In this document: in pieces, positions 49,085-60,235 of the stretch | Position numbering within the stretch: the stretch's first letter is position 1 | Layout: the number at the start of each line of letters is the position of its first letter | NCBI RefSeq assembly: GCF_943734655.1 | Contig: NC_071354.1 | Span: 176,362,411-176,426,410 of the forward strand | Direction of reading: 5' to 3' | DNA length: 64,000 nt | Source of the DNA: Sabethes cyaneus | Taxonomy: Eukaryota; Arthropoda; Insecta; Diptera; Culicidae | Position numbers and translations under genes: made by a program | The notes under the pieces: generated by a model | What the model was told of the DNA's origin: nothing | Databases searched by the model: none | The model's input: only the letters and a program-made list of their open reading frames with translations

Positions 49085-50160
49085 CATTCTACAAACGACA
49101 ACAGCGTACCGGCTCCCGCTTTCAAATCCTCCAGAAATGTCGGAGAGAACAACCTGCCTACGCATCATACTTTCGTGGATTTCAGAGGAGCATACGATAC
49201 AGTTGAACGCGAACAGCTGTGGCAGATAATGCACGAATACGGTTTTCCGGACAAACACACGCGGCTGCCCAAAGCTACCATTAAGCGAGTGATGTGCTAC
49301 GTGCACGTTCCGGGGACACTCTCGAGTCCTTTCGAATCGCGCAGAGGGTTGCGGCTAGGGGATGGACTGTTCAGTGTGTAATTCAATATCGCGTGCATCG
49401 AAGCGAGAGATACGATTTTCAGCTAGAGTAGCCAACTCCTAGCCTTCGCAGACGGCTTCGACATCATTACTAGAAGCCTTGGGACGACGGAGGTAATCTA
49501 CGCCAGACTAAAAACGGAGGCTAGGAGGATGGGGTTACAAATCATTGCGTCGAAAACCAAATATATGGTAGGAGGAGGCTCCAGAGAAAGCATCGTTTGC
49601 CTCCCACGAACAGTAACTCTTAACGGTGATGAACAGAAAGTGATTGATGAATTCGTAAATCTGAGATCTCTGGTCACCGCTGACAATAATACAAGTGAGA
49701 AGATTCAACGACTTAATAAGACGGTTCGATCAAGGAGAATTCGCCGCAGAACAAAGTTGACATTGTACAAAACGCTAATCAGACCGGTAATCCTCCACAG
49801 ACTTGAGACAGTAAGTTAACTTACGGAAGACATACGTACACTTACAGTATTTAAACGAAAGGTGATGCAAACTTTTTTTTGCGAAATACAAACGGATAAC
49901 GGAGAGATTTATATCGTACACCTGGTGAAAGTTGGGAGACTACGGTGGGCCGACCAGGTCGCAAGGATGCCAGACGACTGTGTCAATTCTCCTCAAGAAC
50001 CCCACCGGCACCAGAAATAGAGGGGCCCAACGGGTTAGATGGCTCGACCAGGTTGAAGCCGACTTGCGTGTGTCGAGATGCGCAACGAATTGACGGCAAG
50101 TAGCCCAGGACCGAGTATAATGGAGAGGAATGCTTGAACCACGCCGGTTCTCGGCTGGTA
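49085..50160 (+). pseudogene. RTE-clade LINE relic with altered active site
   Basis: Good RTE homology: HHTFVDFRGAYDTVEREQLW and HEYGFPDKHTRL (49160-49270), VPGTLSSPFESRRGLRLGDG (49308-49365), then the active-site phrase AFADGFDII, where the second Asp of FADD is Gly (codon 49454-49456). MGLQIIASKTKYMVGGGSRE follows (49529-49588), then LYKTLIRPVILHRLE and the C-terminal VGRLRWADQVARMPDD (49930-49980). Several stops. It breaks off at CTCGGCTGGTA, where a composite repeat begins. Confidence 0.8.
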
Positions 50161-50930
50161 AACATTTCGCCGAATACCATTTCGTGGAAAACTAATTCAA
50201 GAAACCAATTCGCGAGATACCATTTCTCGAAAAACCTTTTCACGGAAAATACCATTTTGCGGAAAGTACCATTTCACGGAGAACCTTATAGTGAAAAGCA
50301 TCATTTCCCGGGTGCGATCGCCTCCATTCTTGCTGTCGCTCGTTCGAACCCCACTGAAGGAAAGTAATAGAGGTCAGTAGACCTAAGAAAACAAACAAAG
50401 CTAGACAGAGGTGACTTCAGCGGTGGCCTGCCCCCTTCCCGCAGTGGCCGAAGCTTTCAACGGCGGATCGCCGGTAACACTCCCCGCCTTCGGCTGTTTC
50501 GTCCCGAATCATCTAGTGTTGCTATAGGTAGTCTTTAGTGATTTTGTTATTGACTAATGTTTTATGCAAGGGTCTAAAATTTCTCGCGTTCGATTTTTGT
50601 TTTATTTGTATGCCAACCACTCCTTCCAGTGAGGGGAAGGGGTTTCAATCCACCATAGAAAAAAATCTTGCCTCCAAAAACCCTCACATGCCAAATTTGG
50701 TTTCATTTTCTTGATTAGTTCTCGAGTTATGTGGAAATTTGTGTTTCATTTGTATGAGAGCTTCTCTTTCTAGAGGGAGAAGGGGTCTCAAATCATCATA
50801 AAAACCTTTTACGGCCCCAAAAACCCTTGCATGCAAATTTTCGGGTCGATCGGTGTAGTAGTTTCCAAGTCTATAAGGAACATACAGACAGAAATTCATT
50901 TTTATATATACGGATCTGAATCATTTTTAT
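50161..50930. repeat. Composite interspersed repeat, copy 2
   Basis: Same order as 12685-14071: ACCATTTCGTGGAAA-type minisatellite (50161-50310), GC-rich linker with CCGCAGTGGCCGAAGC (about 50438), then about two 150-bp units with TTGATTAGTTCTCGAGTTATG. The terminal phrase CAGACAGAAATTCATTTTTA is lost from copy 1. Confidence 0.7.
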
Positions 50931-51275
50931 CATTTTTGTATTATTTCCGTATACTCGTATCCTTTAGAAAATTATTTGAAAATCAATATCAATGCGAGCC
51001 ATTGAAAAATTGAAAATAACTCTAATTCGACAGTTAGATAGCAGTTTGTTCATCTCTTCGTCGAGGTATAAATTCTCGCTTCGTGATTGGTTGGAATAAT
51101 TTCCAATTATTTTCGAATAAGTTCTGATACAATTCAGGAACCAACGAGAAAGTTGATGGAAAATTCCATTTAATTCTACTATAACAAAATTACAAGAGAA
51201 TTAAATGGAATCCTACCCTTTCTCGTTGATTGCTAATTGGCTTGAAAATTCCTCATTATGATGTACCACCAACGG

Positions 51276-51612
51276 CAACACGAGCGGTACCGCAGTCGTG
51301 CACGTCTGCAGTTCCCGATCGGTCGTATTCATCTGCTGCTGAGGAAAGGAAAGTATGCTGAGCTTGTGTTGGAGCTGGAGCAGTCGTTTCGCTGCCGTGA
51401 TAGAATATCTGGCTGCGGAAATTCTGTAATTGGCAGGAAATATGCTGCTCGCGACAACAAATCGACCAGAATTATCGTCACTTACAGCTGGCCATCCGCA
51501 ACGACAAAGAGTTCAACAAATTGCTGTCCGGTGTCACCACTGCTCAGAGAAGTGTCTTTCCGAACTTCCAGCTGTTTTGTTGTTGCTCAAGAAGACGGAA
51601 AAGAAGGCTTAA
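51276..51612 (+). pseudogene. Histone H2A pseudogene D
   Basis: The N-terminal tail is lost. H2A starts at SRARLQFPIGRIHLLLRKGK then YAEL (from about 51288), shifts frame, shows AARDNKSTRI (about 51443), then RHLQLAIRNDKEFNKLLSGV and TTAQRSVFPNF (about 51477-51560). It ends KKTEKKA with the stop at 51610-51612. At least two frameshifts. It retains the segment deleted in copy A, so the two are independent decay states of one ancestor. Confidence 0.9.
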
Positions 51613-51640
51613 ATTTCCAACATATCACGTTGAAAAACTA

Positions 51641-51652
51641 TTCTTTTAAGAA
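51641..51652 (+). terminator. Decayed histone 3' stem-loop
   Basis: TTCTTTTAAGAA, 29 bp after the H2A-type stop and after the same CATATCACGT leader as in copy A. Confidence 0.55.
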
Positions 51653-51777
51653 CGAAACATATGTTCATTACATATGAAGATTTGAGAAATTTTCGCTCAC
51701 TGATATTCAATTTAATTCGATTGGTTCTAATTGTTCGCTTCATATTAAATAGTTTTTAACCGATCGTTTCTCGCGCT

Positions 51778-51858
51778 TCTATTCGCTTGTTGCTTCCGGT
51801 TGAATTGGCCGTCTCGGAAGGTACCAAAGCAGTCAACAAATATACCAAAGATAAATGA
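51778..51858 (+). pseudogene. Histone H2B C-terminal fragment
   Basis: An in-frame run reads SIRLLLPVELA then VSEGTKAVNKYTKDK and a stop, i.e. the last helix and tail of H2B with the three residues after ELA missing. It confirms the identity of the shorter scrap at 38132. Confidence 0.85.
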
Positions 51859-51945
51859 ATTCGGTCAAGCGTCAAAATGCATTGAAAACTACGGATTGAA
51901 ATTGTTTTAGTAACATCTTTTGCATCTGCATATAAGAATTTGTTC

Positions 51946-51959
51946 ATTCTTAAAAGAAC
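51946..51959 (-). terminator. Antisense histone-type 3' stem-loop, second block
   Basis: The same GTTCTTTTAAGAAT/C hairpin with the same neighbourhood (GATGAAACTTAG, TTAGCAACACAAATC) as at 38516. Confidence 0.5.
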
Positions 51960-52239
51960 GGTTTTCGGTAATTGATGAAACTTAGTAAACTTGGAACTTA
52001 GGACTTTTCACTAGGTTTTATTTAGCAACACAAATCCATCCATCACCAATGCTTTAGTAATAGGTAGCGTAATTTTTTCTTTGGCAGCAAAAGGTGAACG
52101 GCTCACTAGTAACTTTGCTCTTTTGTTCAGACTGCAATCTGAAAATGACTGACTGAAAATGCTCCATTGTCTTCAACGCAGATGATGGAATGACGGACCA
52201 CGAAAAACAGGCGGAACCGATTCTTATCGCTTGCTCTGG

Positions 52240-52246
52240 TACATAA
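52240..52246 (+). promoter_or_regulatory. Mutated TATA box of chimera C
   Basis: TACATAA at the position of TATATAA in the other two leaders; the rest of the leader is conserved. Confidence 0.55.
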
Positions 52247-52312
52247 TACGAGGAAAGCCAGCGAACAGCATTATTCAAACGCTAGCTGAGCTTCTGCCAA
52301 CATCTTACTGGC

Positions 52313-52600
52313 ATGTCTGGACGCGACCAAAGAGAAAGCATCAAGGGCAAGCGAAAGTCACGCTCGAGTCGTGCACATCTGCAGTTCCCGGTCAGTTGTA
52401 TTCATCGGCTGCTGAAAATTATCCCACGTCGCTTGCAGCTGGCCACCTGGACTGGTATTTCATTGTGACTCATGACTATACACGAACGTCTTCGTCGATC
52501 GCATAGCTGCTGAGGCTTTCCGGTTGGTTCATTGCAACAAATCGTGCCTGGTTTGCGGTTATCGATAATCCAATTTACCGAAAAGAAAATTACGTTAAGT
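52313..52600 (+). pseudogene. H2A-H2B chimeric pseudogene C
   Basis: The ATG at 52313 opens an H2A tail (MSGRDQRESIKGKRKSRSSR, HLQFPV, IHRLLK), jumps to an LQLA scrap of the H2A C-terminal half, then in another frame to H2B (DRIAAEAFRLVHCNK, about 52494-52540). It ends with the same CAATTTACCGAAAAGAAAAT as chimera B, so both descend from one fusion. Confidence 0.8.
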
Positions 52601-52650
52601 GCGTTAGTGCAAGTTTATTGCAAATTGGAGTTATGATAATCAAACAATCG

Positions 52651-52664
52651 GTTCTTTTAAGGAC
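52651..52664 (+). terminator. Histone 3' stem-loop after chimera C
   Basis: GTTCTTTTAAGGAC, preceded by CG and followed by T; the counterpart after chimera B (about 39754-39767) is degraded. Confidence 0.6.
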
Positions 52665-52679
52665 TACGCAACAATTGAA

Positions 52680-55542
52680 GAGTTTATTATATTTTCTTGT
52701 CCAGTTAACACGATGATAACACAGGCAACGAGGGAAAAGTTGAATTTTTCGCCGTTGCGGATGACCAACAAATGGCGGGAATAAGTTTTCTGATCACGGA
52801 CGACATTTTCTACCACTTCCAAAGCGTCTGCAGCTTGTAAATCAGGGTTCTTCTTTTATAAATCGCAGAAAAGTTTTACGTAAAATTTTCAGCGTTTTGA
52901 AAACTAGCGCGGTACCGTGTACCGATTACCAGAGGAAAAGCACTATTCAACGTAGAAACAGTTTAGATTCGTTTTAATAAAATTTCAAACAATTCATAGA
53001 AATAACTCCTAAATCTGTTGAGGATTGAACGTATACAATGTTCCTACTTTGATAAACGTTACGTACAACGCATGTAGCATGTATATACGAAGAAATGTAT
53101 TATTACATACATGGATACATCCTACTATCGCTACAAAGAGACTTACGTAGCCCTGCGTCACCTATGCGGTCATGTCTTATGCACAACCCCTCTGATTTTT
53201 CTGGATAAAATAGTGATCTAGAATATATTAAATATTGTTTTCCGTTGTAAATCCATACATCCAACTATAATCGTGTACAAAATTTCAACAAATTCAAAGA
53301 GCGTTCGGCCTAATTTTTCGATAATTTCTTTAAATTTCCAATAGTATTAGAGTGCAGTTCGTGTGCCTTGAACAAACTTCTGTTTAATAAAACATTATCT
53401 GTAATTCATTATGTGAGAAACTTTAAACAGAAAGTGTGATGCATTCTTGGCATGCCTAGTGATCTTGTACTCAATTAAAACAAGAAAGGATCGAAATTTT
53501 CTCTCCCATAATTAAGAGCACTGAGCAGACGAAAATTGTGCGACTAAATTAAAATGAGGTCGTACACCGTTTGCATTTCTTGCATGTTCTGCATACTCAT
53601 TAAAGGAGGTGTTGAGAGTTTCGGCAAGCGAGAAGCGTCAGTCGATGATTGTAAATAATAATAATAATAACAATAATAAAAACAACATCAATGCATAAAT
53701 ACACGTTTTCTTTCAAAGCCAAATTTCTTACGCAGACCATATCGCAATCGCACCGGATGGATGGACGATGCACAGAAGAAAGTTGTGTAACGTTCGTACT
53801 TCTTCTCCAGCCAAGCTCGCCAGACAGATGCTCGTTGTATTTTTCTCTCGACGAATGTAAATCCGTGCTAATTTTGTACGCCCAAAATTGGACCATCGAA
53901 AATATGCCAACCCGAGCGATTATTTTTGGAAAGCAAAACGAGGTCAGCCGGGGAATGCAAAGAATTCGAAAGGTGCATGTGATGTATGTGCGTTCGATGC
54001 AATTTGCGTCTGATCGAGTCTGATTGTGGAACGTTTCGAGGAATTGTAAAAATAAATGATACCTAACCTAATTAATATTGAAAAACACATAGATTCGTAA
54101 CTATTTTGTAACTGGTTTTTACATGAAGTTGTGAGTCTAAGTCGTGTGAAAAACTACTCAAGTTATCTGATTGAAATTGTGATGTATTGGGTATGTTATA
54201 AATTTTGAGTTAATGTCTATTCGGTGTAGTAATAAGTGTTAACAGTTATTAGAAATGACTTAATCGAATTCTGATAAGCTTCTAACAGCCGTTGACCGAA
54301 TGTACGTTGGTTTCTGTACCGCAGCAGAACCTTCCGTAAAGGCTTTTATCCTATCTGAATATCAAATGTTTATTAAATCATTCAAGAAGAAACGAGCTGC
54401 TCAAGTTCCCACAGAAACTTTCCACTGAATAACTATTGGATCAAAGCTAATAATGCAGGAAAAAGGATGGTCGTGGGGGGAGGAGGTAGGTCAAGGCACG
54501 TTCGAGCTTCCTTCCCGTTTGGCTGTCATAGCATAGCATCATCGTCAGCCCCCAGCCGGGCTGAAAAATGGAAGTGTGTTTTAAATTCATTCTCCACTAC
54601 TTTTCATGCCCCTTTTCTTTTCGGGGTTAGTGACAAGCTGACTCTCCGATGGCTAATGGTATAATCCATGCCTCATTCCAAACCGCGAGACCACTGACCT
54701 CGATGGGAAGATGCAGACTATGCAAAATCCAACACGGAGTCACTACTGGCTGGCAGGCGGCAGTCAGTTCAGTCAGTGTAGCGAGGAGAGAAGAAGAAAA
54801 AAAAAAGGCTAGCCAAAGCTTCAGCCAGCAGGATGTCAGATTCAAACGTACCTATACTCCACTTGTCGTTCCGGATTCGGGAATGCTCATTCGTAGTCAC
54901 TTTTTCCTGCTTCCTTCCAGTCAGACAGCTCCAGCTACTAGCAGGCGAAGCGCGCGTATGTGTGATCGTGTGTTGACTCGCCTTTCCGGCTGCTCGGCTT
55001 GGTCGCTATAGCTACTCACCAGGAGCAATGCGCTTCGTTTGAGTTGATATGGTAAATTGCTTAATTTGCATAAACAAACATCGTTGGAAATATATTTTAA
55101 TTTTTTCCTTCGTCTGCTGTGCTACGGAAGAATTGAGAGCAGCAGAAGGGTAAGTAAGCAGCGACGGTTCCACTCGGGCCGGAGCCAAGGACGTAAATTC
55201 AGCACTGTATACATGGCAGTCGGAGTGCCGGAGATCACTGGCGGGTGCAGTTGTTTTCGAGTCCTGTGGTTTCCTTCTTTTGGCTAGCATAATGAGGAGG
55301 TGGCCACGGGTGGAGACTGGTGCGCTGTGAGATTATATCTTCTAATCCGTTTCACGATGAGAACAGGAAGTTTAACATTTGCAATCTAAAGAGCAAATTT
55401 TAGAGCAAATTTTTAAGCTCTGATCTTAAAAATACCCAATGTCTTTGTTTTCACATTTCATATCGTATGCCAAATGCGGAAAATAGTCAATTTATAAATT
55501 ACGCAAGGTTTACTTACTCCTCACTCAGGTTGGATTAATGAT
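52680..55542. other. Stretch without established gene
   Basis: It contains an uninterrupted dispersed-repeat end (53138-53190), a short AAT-rich run (53655-53690) and a GC-richer island at 54440-55330. In that island, CAGTCAGTTCAGTCAGTG (near 54760) resembles arthropod initiators and AGAAGGGTAAGTAAG (donor GT at 55150) a splice donor, so a non-coding first exon is possible but unproven. Confidence 0.3.
53138..53200. repeat. Dispersed repeat end, uninterrupted copy
   Basis: GAGACTTACGTAG-CCTGCGTCA and ACAACCCCTCTGATTTTT are contiguous here; near 39848-39885 and 40742-40765 the same sequence is split by a LINE. The family is not identified. Confidence 0.65.
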
Positions 55543-55544
55543 TA

Positions 55545-56749
55545 CAGGGTGAGTAGTAACAACTGTCGGTAAATGGTCACAAAAATAAGACGCTTACATA
55601 AATTTGAATTTTAACTGTAGTTCGTGTAAAGTATATCCAAAACATTTATCTTAAATTAGTTCAATTCCAATCTTTCTCCCTTTGCTTTAATTACCAGTTG
55701 CATTCGTTGTTGAAAAGCGTTACAGAGGGATTGCATGATATCCTGAGGCATCTCATCCCAAATCTTATGCAAGTGTTGCTTGTAAGAATCCACAGTCAAT
55801 CCTTTGGTACTCTCTAGTTTGCCTAGCATGTATCTCGATGCATAGAAGTCGAGAGGATTCAAATCAGGTGAAGAGGCAGACCACTCTTTCGAAGAAATGA
55901 AATACGGAAAATTGTTCTCACACAAAGCTTAAGTAGCTTCCGCCTGGTGAGACGGTGCCGAATCATGTTGCAGGCAGTGGAGAATGCATCATTTCTTGTA
56001 GTGTTTTTTGACGATGGGAAACAAATAAACCTTCAAAACATTATTAATGAACAGCAATGGAACCTTCAAATTTTTGGAGAAATCCGTGGTGGAATATCAG
56101 AAAGATGTGCTGCCTATATGCGATCATTTTGCTGGTTGTGGTGGTCCTGTTACAGCAACATTTTTTCGCCCGAAAATAGAATTTCACATCACCGTGCAGC
56201 TTGAGCAGCTGGCGATATATTTCCACTCTTACAACCTTCTGCTTTTCAGTCAAACCGTGCACCCGTTATTTTTTATATGGAATCAATCGAAGATCATCTT
56301 TCAAAATATTCTTCATGGTAGACTGTGAAATTCCCAGTTCCTTGGCCATCTTACATCCAGACTGATCTGGTTTCGGTCGAATTCGCTCTCTTACTCGTTT
56401 CATGGCTTCCGATGTTCTTAAGGTGCGGCCAGGTTTGGGGAGTTTTATCAAAAACCAGTTCTCTTGTATCGTTTCATGGTGCGAAAGATGAATCTCTTGT
56501 TTATTCCGAACGGCTTCAACTTCTTTAAAATGTCACACGTTCGAAAATTTTTCAAAAACACACTTTTCACAAGTTCCCTTTTTGCGTCAATGAGTGCCAT
56601 GACTCTTAAACGAATGAGAATTCAAAACAAACTTGCAAGTTATGTTGACATTTGAATACACTTTAAATGAAAAATATGCATGCACATCTGTAATTAATCC
56701 ATTTATAAACACATGCAATAAACACTGTGAGTTGTTACTACTCACCCTG
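55545..56749 (-). mobile_element. Mariner element (maT-like, DD37D/DD39D), both ends present
   Basis: The ends are inverted CAGGGTGAGTAGTAACAACT, flanked by TA at 55543-55544 and 56750-56751; length 1205 bp. A broken minus-strand transposase lies inside. The size and TA duplication are typical of the Tc1/mariner group. Confidence 0.85.
55656..56530 (-). pseudogene. Mariner transposase, frameshifted
   Basis: Reading down the minus strand: helix-turn-helix part with KLPKPGRTLRTSE then AMKRVRERIRPKPDQ and KMAKELGISQSTMKNILKDD, then KVHGLTEKQKV-type linker, a decayed core, and finally FISSKEWSASSPDLNPLDFY, where the last Asp is the third catalytic residue. C-terminal: STKGLTVDSYKQHLH, KIWDEMPQDI. 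At least three frames are used, so the protein is dead. The spacing and terminal Asp suggest DD37D or DD39D rather than DD34D. Confidence 0.8.
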
Positions 56750-58156
56750 TAATGCTTCAACGACTACATTCACGCTTTTTGAAGGTTTTTATAGAAAATT
56801 TCGAACAAGGGACGGAAAAACTACAACCCTTCATAGGGTGATCACACATATGACGTGAAATCGAGAAAAGGTGTTACCAATGATAGTATAGTACACATAG
56901 TAGAACAGTGAAGTCAGCTGCAACTTTTGAAATGAACCCAACTTGGCGATTGGTTTTCAATACAATAGATGAGTAGTACGTTGTATAAGTCAGTTGCTTA
57001 TCAAAACGCCGAGATCTTTAAGTTGGTCGACACAATCCCATCCTTGGAGCAGTTGAACAGAATAGATTTCTTCAGACGTCGATAATTCATCACACAGCAC
57101 TTCACTATACTACAGCAGTCCCCCGAATACCGCGGTGTCGAATAGGAACGTTTCCAATGAGGACGGTCTCGAGTGATTCCATTAACGCGGCCAAACGTTC
57201 TTATTGGAGTCCAAGTAGCATATGGGAATTGACTTAATTGGTTCCAACATGGAATAACTCGTGATCCTGACCGTATAGAAGGTTGGTGTCTTCGACAGAG
57301 TTGTTCAGTACATCAACGGGCTTTTATTGGATTATAGTATTGTGGAATTGTCTCACTATGTGGCGCTAGCGTATATGTAACACTCTTATACAGGCTATAT
57401 CTTGCGCTGCTGACTACCTAGAAAGATGCGGTCTTCGGGAAGGTTGCTCAAATGATTGCCACCTTCATGATGGCATGAAAAATAGTGCAGAACTGACTCA
57501 CTACGTGGGGCTAGTGTCTATGTGATTTGTTTATACAGGCTGTATCTTGCGCTACTGACTATCTAGAAAGTTGCCGTCTTCGAGAAGGTTACTCAAATGA
57601 CTGACACCTTCAAGGTGGCATGGAAAATAGCGCAGAACTGACTCATTACGAGGCGCTAATATTCTTATACAAGCTGTATCTTGCGCTGCTGATTATCTAG
57701 AAGGTTGCAGTCTTCGAGAAGGTTACTCAAATGACTACCACCTTCAAGATGGCGAAAAATAGCTCAGAAACGACTCACTACGTGGCGCTAGTGTATATGT
57801 GCTATGCTTAGACAAGCTGTATCTTGCGTTGAAGGTGGTTGTCATTTGAGAAACCTTCCCGAAGACCACAACTTTCTAGATAGTCAGCAGCGCACGATAC
57901 AGCCTGTCAAAGCATAGCACACATACACTAGCACCACGTAGTGAGTCAGTTCTGCGCTATTATCATGCCATCATGAAGGTGGCAATCATTTGAACAACTT
58001 TCCCGAAGACCGCAACTTTCTAGATACTCAGCAGAGCAAGATACAGCCTATACAAAAATATTACATATACGCTAGCGCCACGTAGTGAGGCAATTCCAAA
58101 ATACTACAATCCAACGAAAAGCCCTCGATCTGCTGAACAATTTTGTCGAAGACACC

Positions 58157-58365
58157 AACTGTTAATATTCGGCAGGGCAGTCTTCGGAGAAATTTATCAA
58201 GACTGAAGTTTGATGTTTTCCCGACGTTTCGACACTTTGTTGGTGTCTTTTTCAAGGGGTAAAAAGGTGAAAAAGACACCAACAAAGTGTCGAAACGTCG
58301 GGAAAACATCAAACTTCAGTCTTGATAAATTTCTCCGAAGACTGCCCTGCCGAATATTAACAGTT
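58157..58365. repeat. Perfect inverted repeat, 98-bp arms, 13-bp loop
   Basis: 58157-58254 is the exact reverse complement of 58268-58365. The arms contain TTCCCGACGTTTCGACAC and the loop is AGGGGTAAAAAGG. It interrupts the right part of the pogo-like element. Confidence 0.95.
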
Positions 58366-58487
58366 ACAATTGAATCCAGTCGATAAAAAACACAACCGAA
58401 GACACCAACGTTAAATACGGTCAAGATCACGAGTTATTCCATGTTGGAACCAATTAAGTCAATTCCCTTATGATTGATTTGATTTGA

Positions 58488-58610
58488 TTTATCTATTTTG
58501 GACAAGCGTTACGCCTACTCTATTTTGGACATTTTCCATTTGATTTTGCCGTAAAAGTCCAAAATAGAGTACGCGTAACGCCTGTCCAAAATTTATATAT
58601 CAACCTACGT
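58488..58610. mobile_element. Short hairpin MITE, copy 1 (inside the pogo-like element)
   Basis: CTATTTTGGACAAGCGTTACG and its inverse CGTAACGCCTGTCCAAAAT enclose a short loop. The same family as 58739-58859, more diverged at the ends. Confidence 0.65.
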
Positions 58611-58738
58611 AGACTCCATTAACACGGTTTCCATTAACGTGGTCCCTATTAGCGTTCTCATTGGGGGGATTACTGTAATCACAAGACGCTCCAACCGGCA
58701 CCATCGGGAACGCTGTTGAGCATATCCTGTAGGCAGTA

Positions 58739-58859
58739 GGGTGATTTATGTATTTAGCACAGGCGTTACGCGTACGCTATTATGGACATTTCCATTTGAT
58801 TTTGTCGTATGTCCCAAAAAGAGCACGCGTAACGTCTGTCCAAAATACATATATCACCC
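58739..58859. mobile_element. Short hairpin MITE, copy 2, 121 bp, TA-flanked
   Basis: The ends are GGGTGATTTATGTATT and inverted GGGTGATATATGTATT with TA on each side (58737-58738, 58860-58861). The terminal inverted repeats cover almost all of it. It interrupts the LINE RT reading. Confidence 0.75.
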
Positions 58860-59165
58860 TAACAATCATCTAACCTGCGATTGACGAGGTAAAGTTTCAA
58901 ATCATCCGCATAGATCAGCACACACCCGTTTGGTAGAATCAAGGGAACATCATTGAGAAAGAGAAAAAATAGAAGTGGTCCCAAACTACTGCCTGAAGGA
59001 ACCCCGCACTGCGGAACAAATGTTGTCGATTCAGCCGATCCAATCTTGACTGCTGGTTTGTCAAGCAAGTATTCAGCCAATCACAAAGTTTACCCGAGAA
59101 GTCGAGACGTTAGTATTTCATGGTCCACTGTGACAAAAACCAACGAACGCGCGAATACTGGATGA

Positions 59166-60235
59166 AGCGGAATCCACTAGGCCATCGGAGAAGCCGCTAA
59201 CACGGCACTGGGTAAAGATTCCAGGAGTATAAGAAAAGATTGGTTTCTTGAGAAATGCCAACAAGCGATGGCGAAGAAAAAAGGGCTTGGAAAAATTATC
59301 TAAGCATTGATTGCCACTAGGGAGAGCTTGGTCAAATACCGACAAGCAATGACCAGTTAACCATGAATCTGAGGAGTAAAAAGCGCCAGAAGGAGGACAG
59401 AGATCTTGTAGAATAGGACACCGCCTCTAGTTTCTGATAATAAATAACAGAAGTTGGCGCCAGTGTTTCATCATGCGCCATGCGTGAGAGTATGCTTGAA
59501 ACTATCAATGTTTCCCTGTTGAATACAACAGATGTCGTTACTTCGTAGCGCATAGTGTGCATTTCCGTAATATCTGAATTTTGCGCGACAATAAATTAAC
59601 TGAAATCAACACCCTTACTCTCTCATGCATCTCAGTTTCATTTGTGTTTATCGCTAATCGCAATATAACGTTTGACACCTGAACCAATAGATAGTTGGTA
59701 AACATTGTTTTTATGTATTGCGTTCATGTTGCGAAATTTAATTTTTTCGAATTGAAATGTCGCAAACATACTTTTCATAAAGCCCTATAAATGTATCTTT
59801 ATAGGGCTTTAGCTTTTTATAGGGCTCTCGGAAGACTGGTAGTAAGATGCTATGAAGAGGTATAGGAAATGTTTGTTTTTTATCAAAATTAGGCAGCAAT
59901 CATGAAAATTAAGTATAACAGAATAACTGTACCACAAATAAAATATGATTAGTGATTGTTTTTCAGGTAGGTAAACATAAATAAGTGAGAAATTTTGATT
60001 TTACTACCACTAGAAAAGCGCCATCTCTTGAAAAGCAACGGTTCGTATGGTGTCCTATTAGAACAACTATTCAGATCTAATGACACGTGCAAGTTTTACG
60101 ATCAAGATCCGAAAAGTAAGCATTGAAACGAGCGGCGCAATTTTCACCAAAGGTAGGCAACTCCTAGGCTTCACAACTGACTTTAATTCCACAATCAGTA
60201 ACTTTTTTCCCACCGACTTTTGCTTTCATTTTAAC
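59166..60235. other. Stretch without recognised gene
   Basis: Possible further LINE debris to about 59350. A small perfect hairpin AAAGCCCTATAAA / TTTATAGGGCTTT lies at about 59779-59810. No coding region supported. Confidence 0.35.

Larger units (their letters stand above)
57113..58675. mobile_element. Pogo-like foldback MITE, 1.56 kb, TA-flanked
   Basis: The left end CAGCAGTCCCCCGAATAC and the inverted right end CAGTAATCCCCCCAATG are flanked by TA on both sides (57111-57112, 58676-58677). The host LINE reading resumes across it, confirming the borders. Inside, about 130-bp units with ACTCACTACGTGGCGCTAG and TTGCGCTGCTGA are repeated several times in one orientation (57340-57830) and then in the other (57830-58100), so much of the element can fold back. 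No coding capacity. The TIR style suggests pogo/Tc1-mariner. Confidence 0.75.
56880..59165 (-). pseudogene. Non-LTR LINE relic interrupted by two DNA elements
   Basis: Minus-strand RT related to the LINE at 2-1582: VDHEILTSRLLGKLCDWL (about 59090-59140), GVPSGSSLGPLLFFLFLNDV, and YADD intact in VLIYADDLKLYLV (58859-59010). A 121-bp MITE interrupts at 58738, then LQDMLNSVPDG matches the next helix. A 1.56-kb element interrupts at 58676. The RT resumes at 57110 with LKDLGVLI and ends in debris near 56880. Multiple stops. Confidence 0.75.

Noticed and set aside
57830..58100. Possible inverted duplicate gene
   Set aside because: The repeated units are short, non-coding and part of the foldback element.
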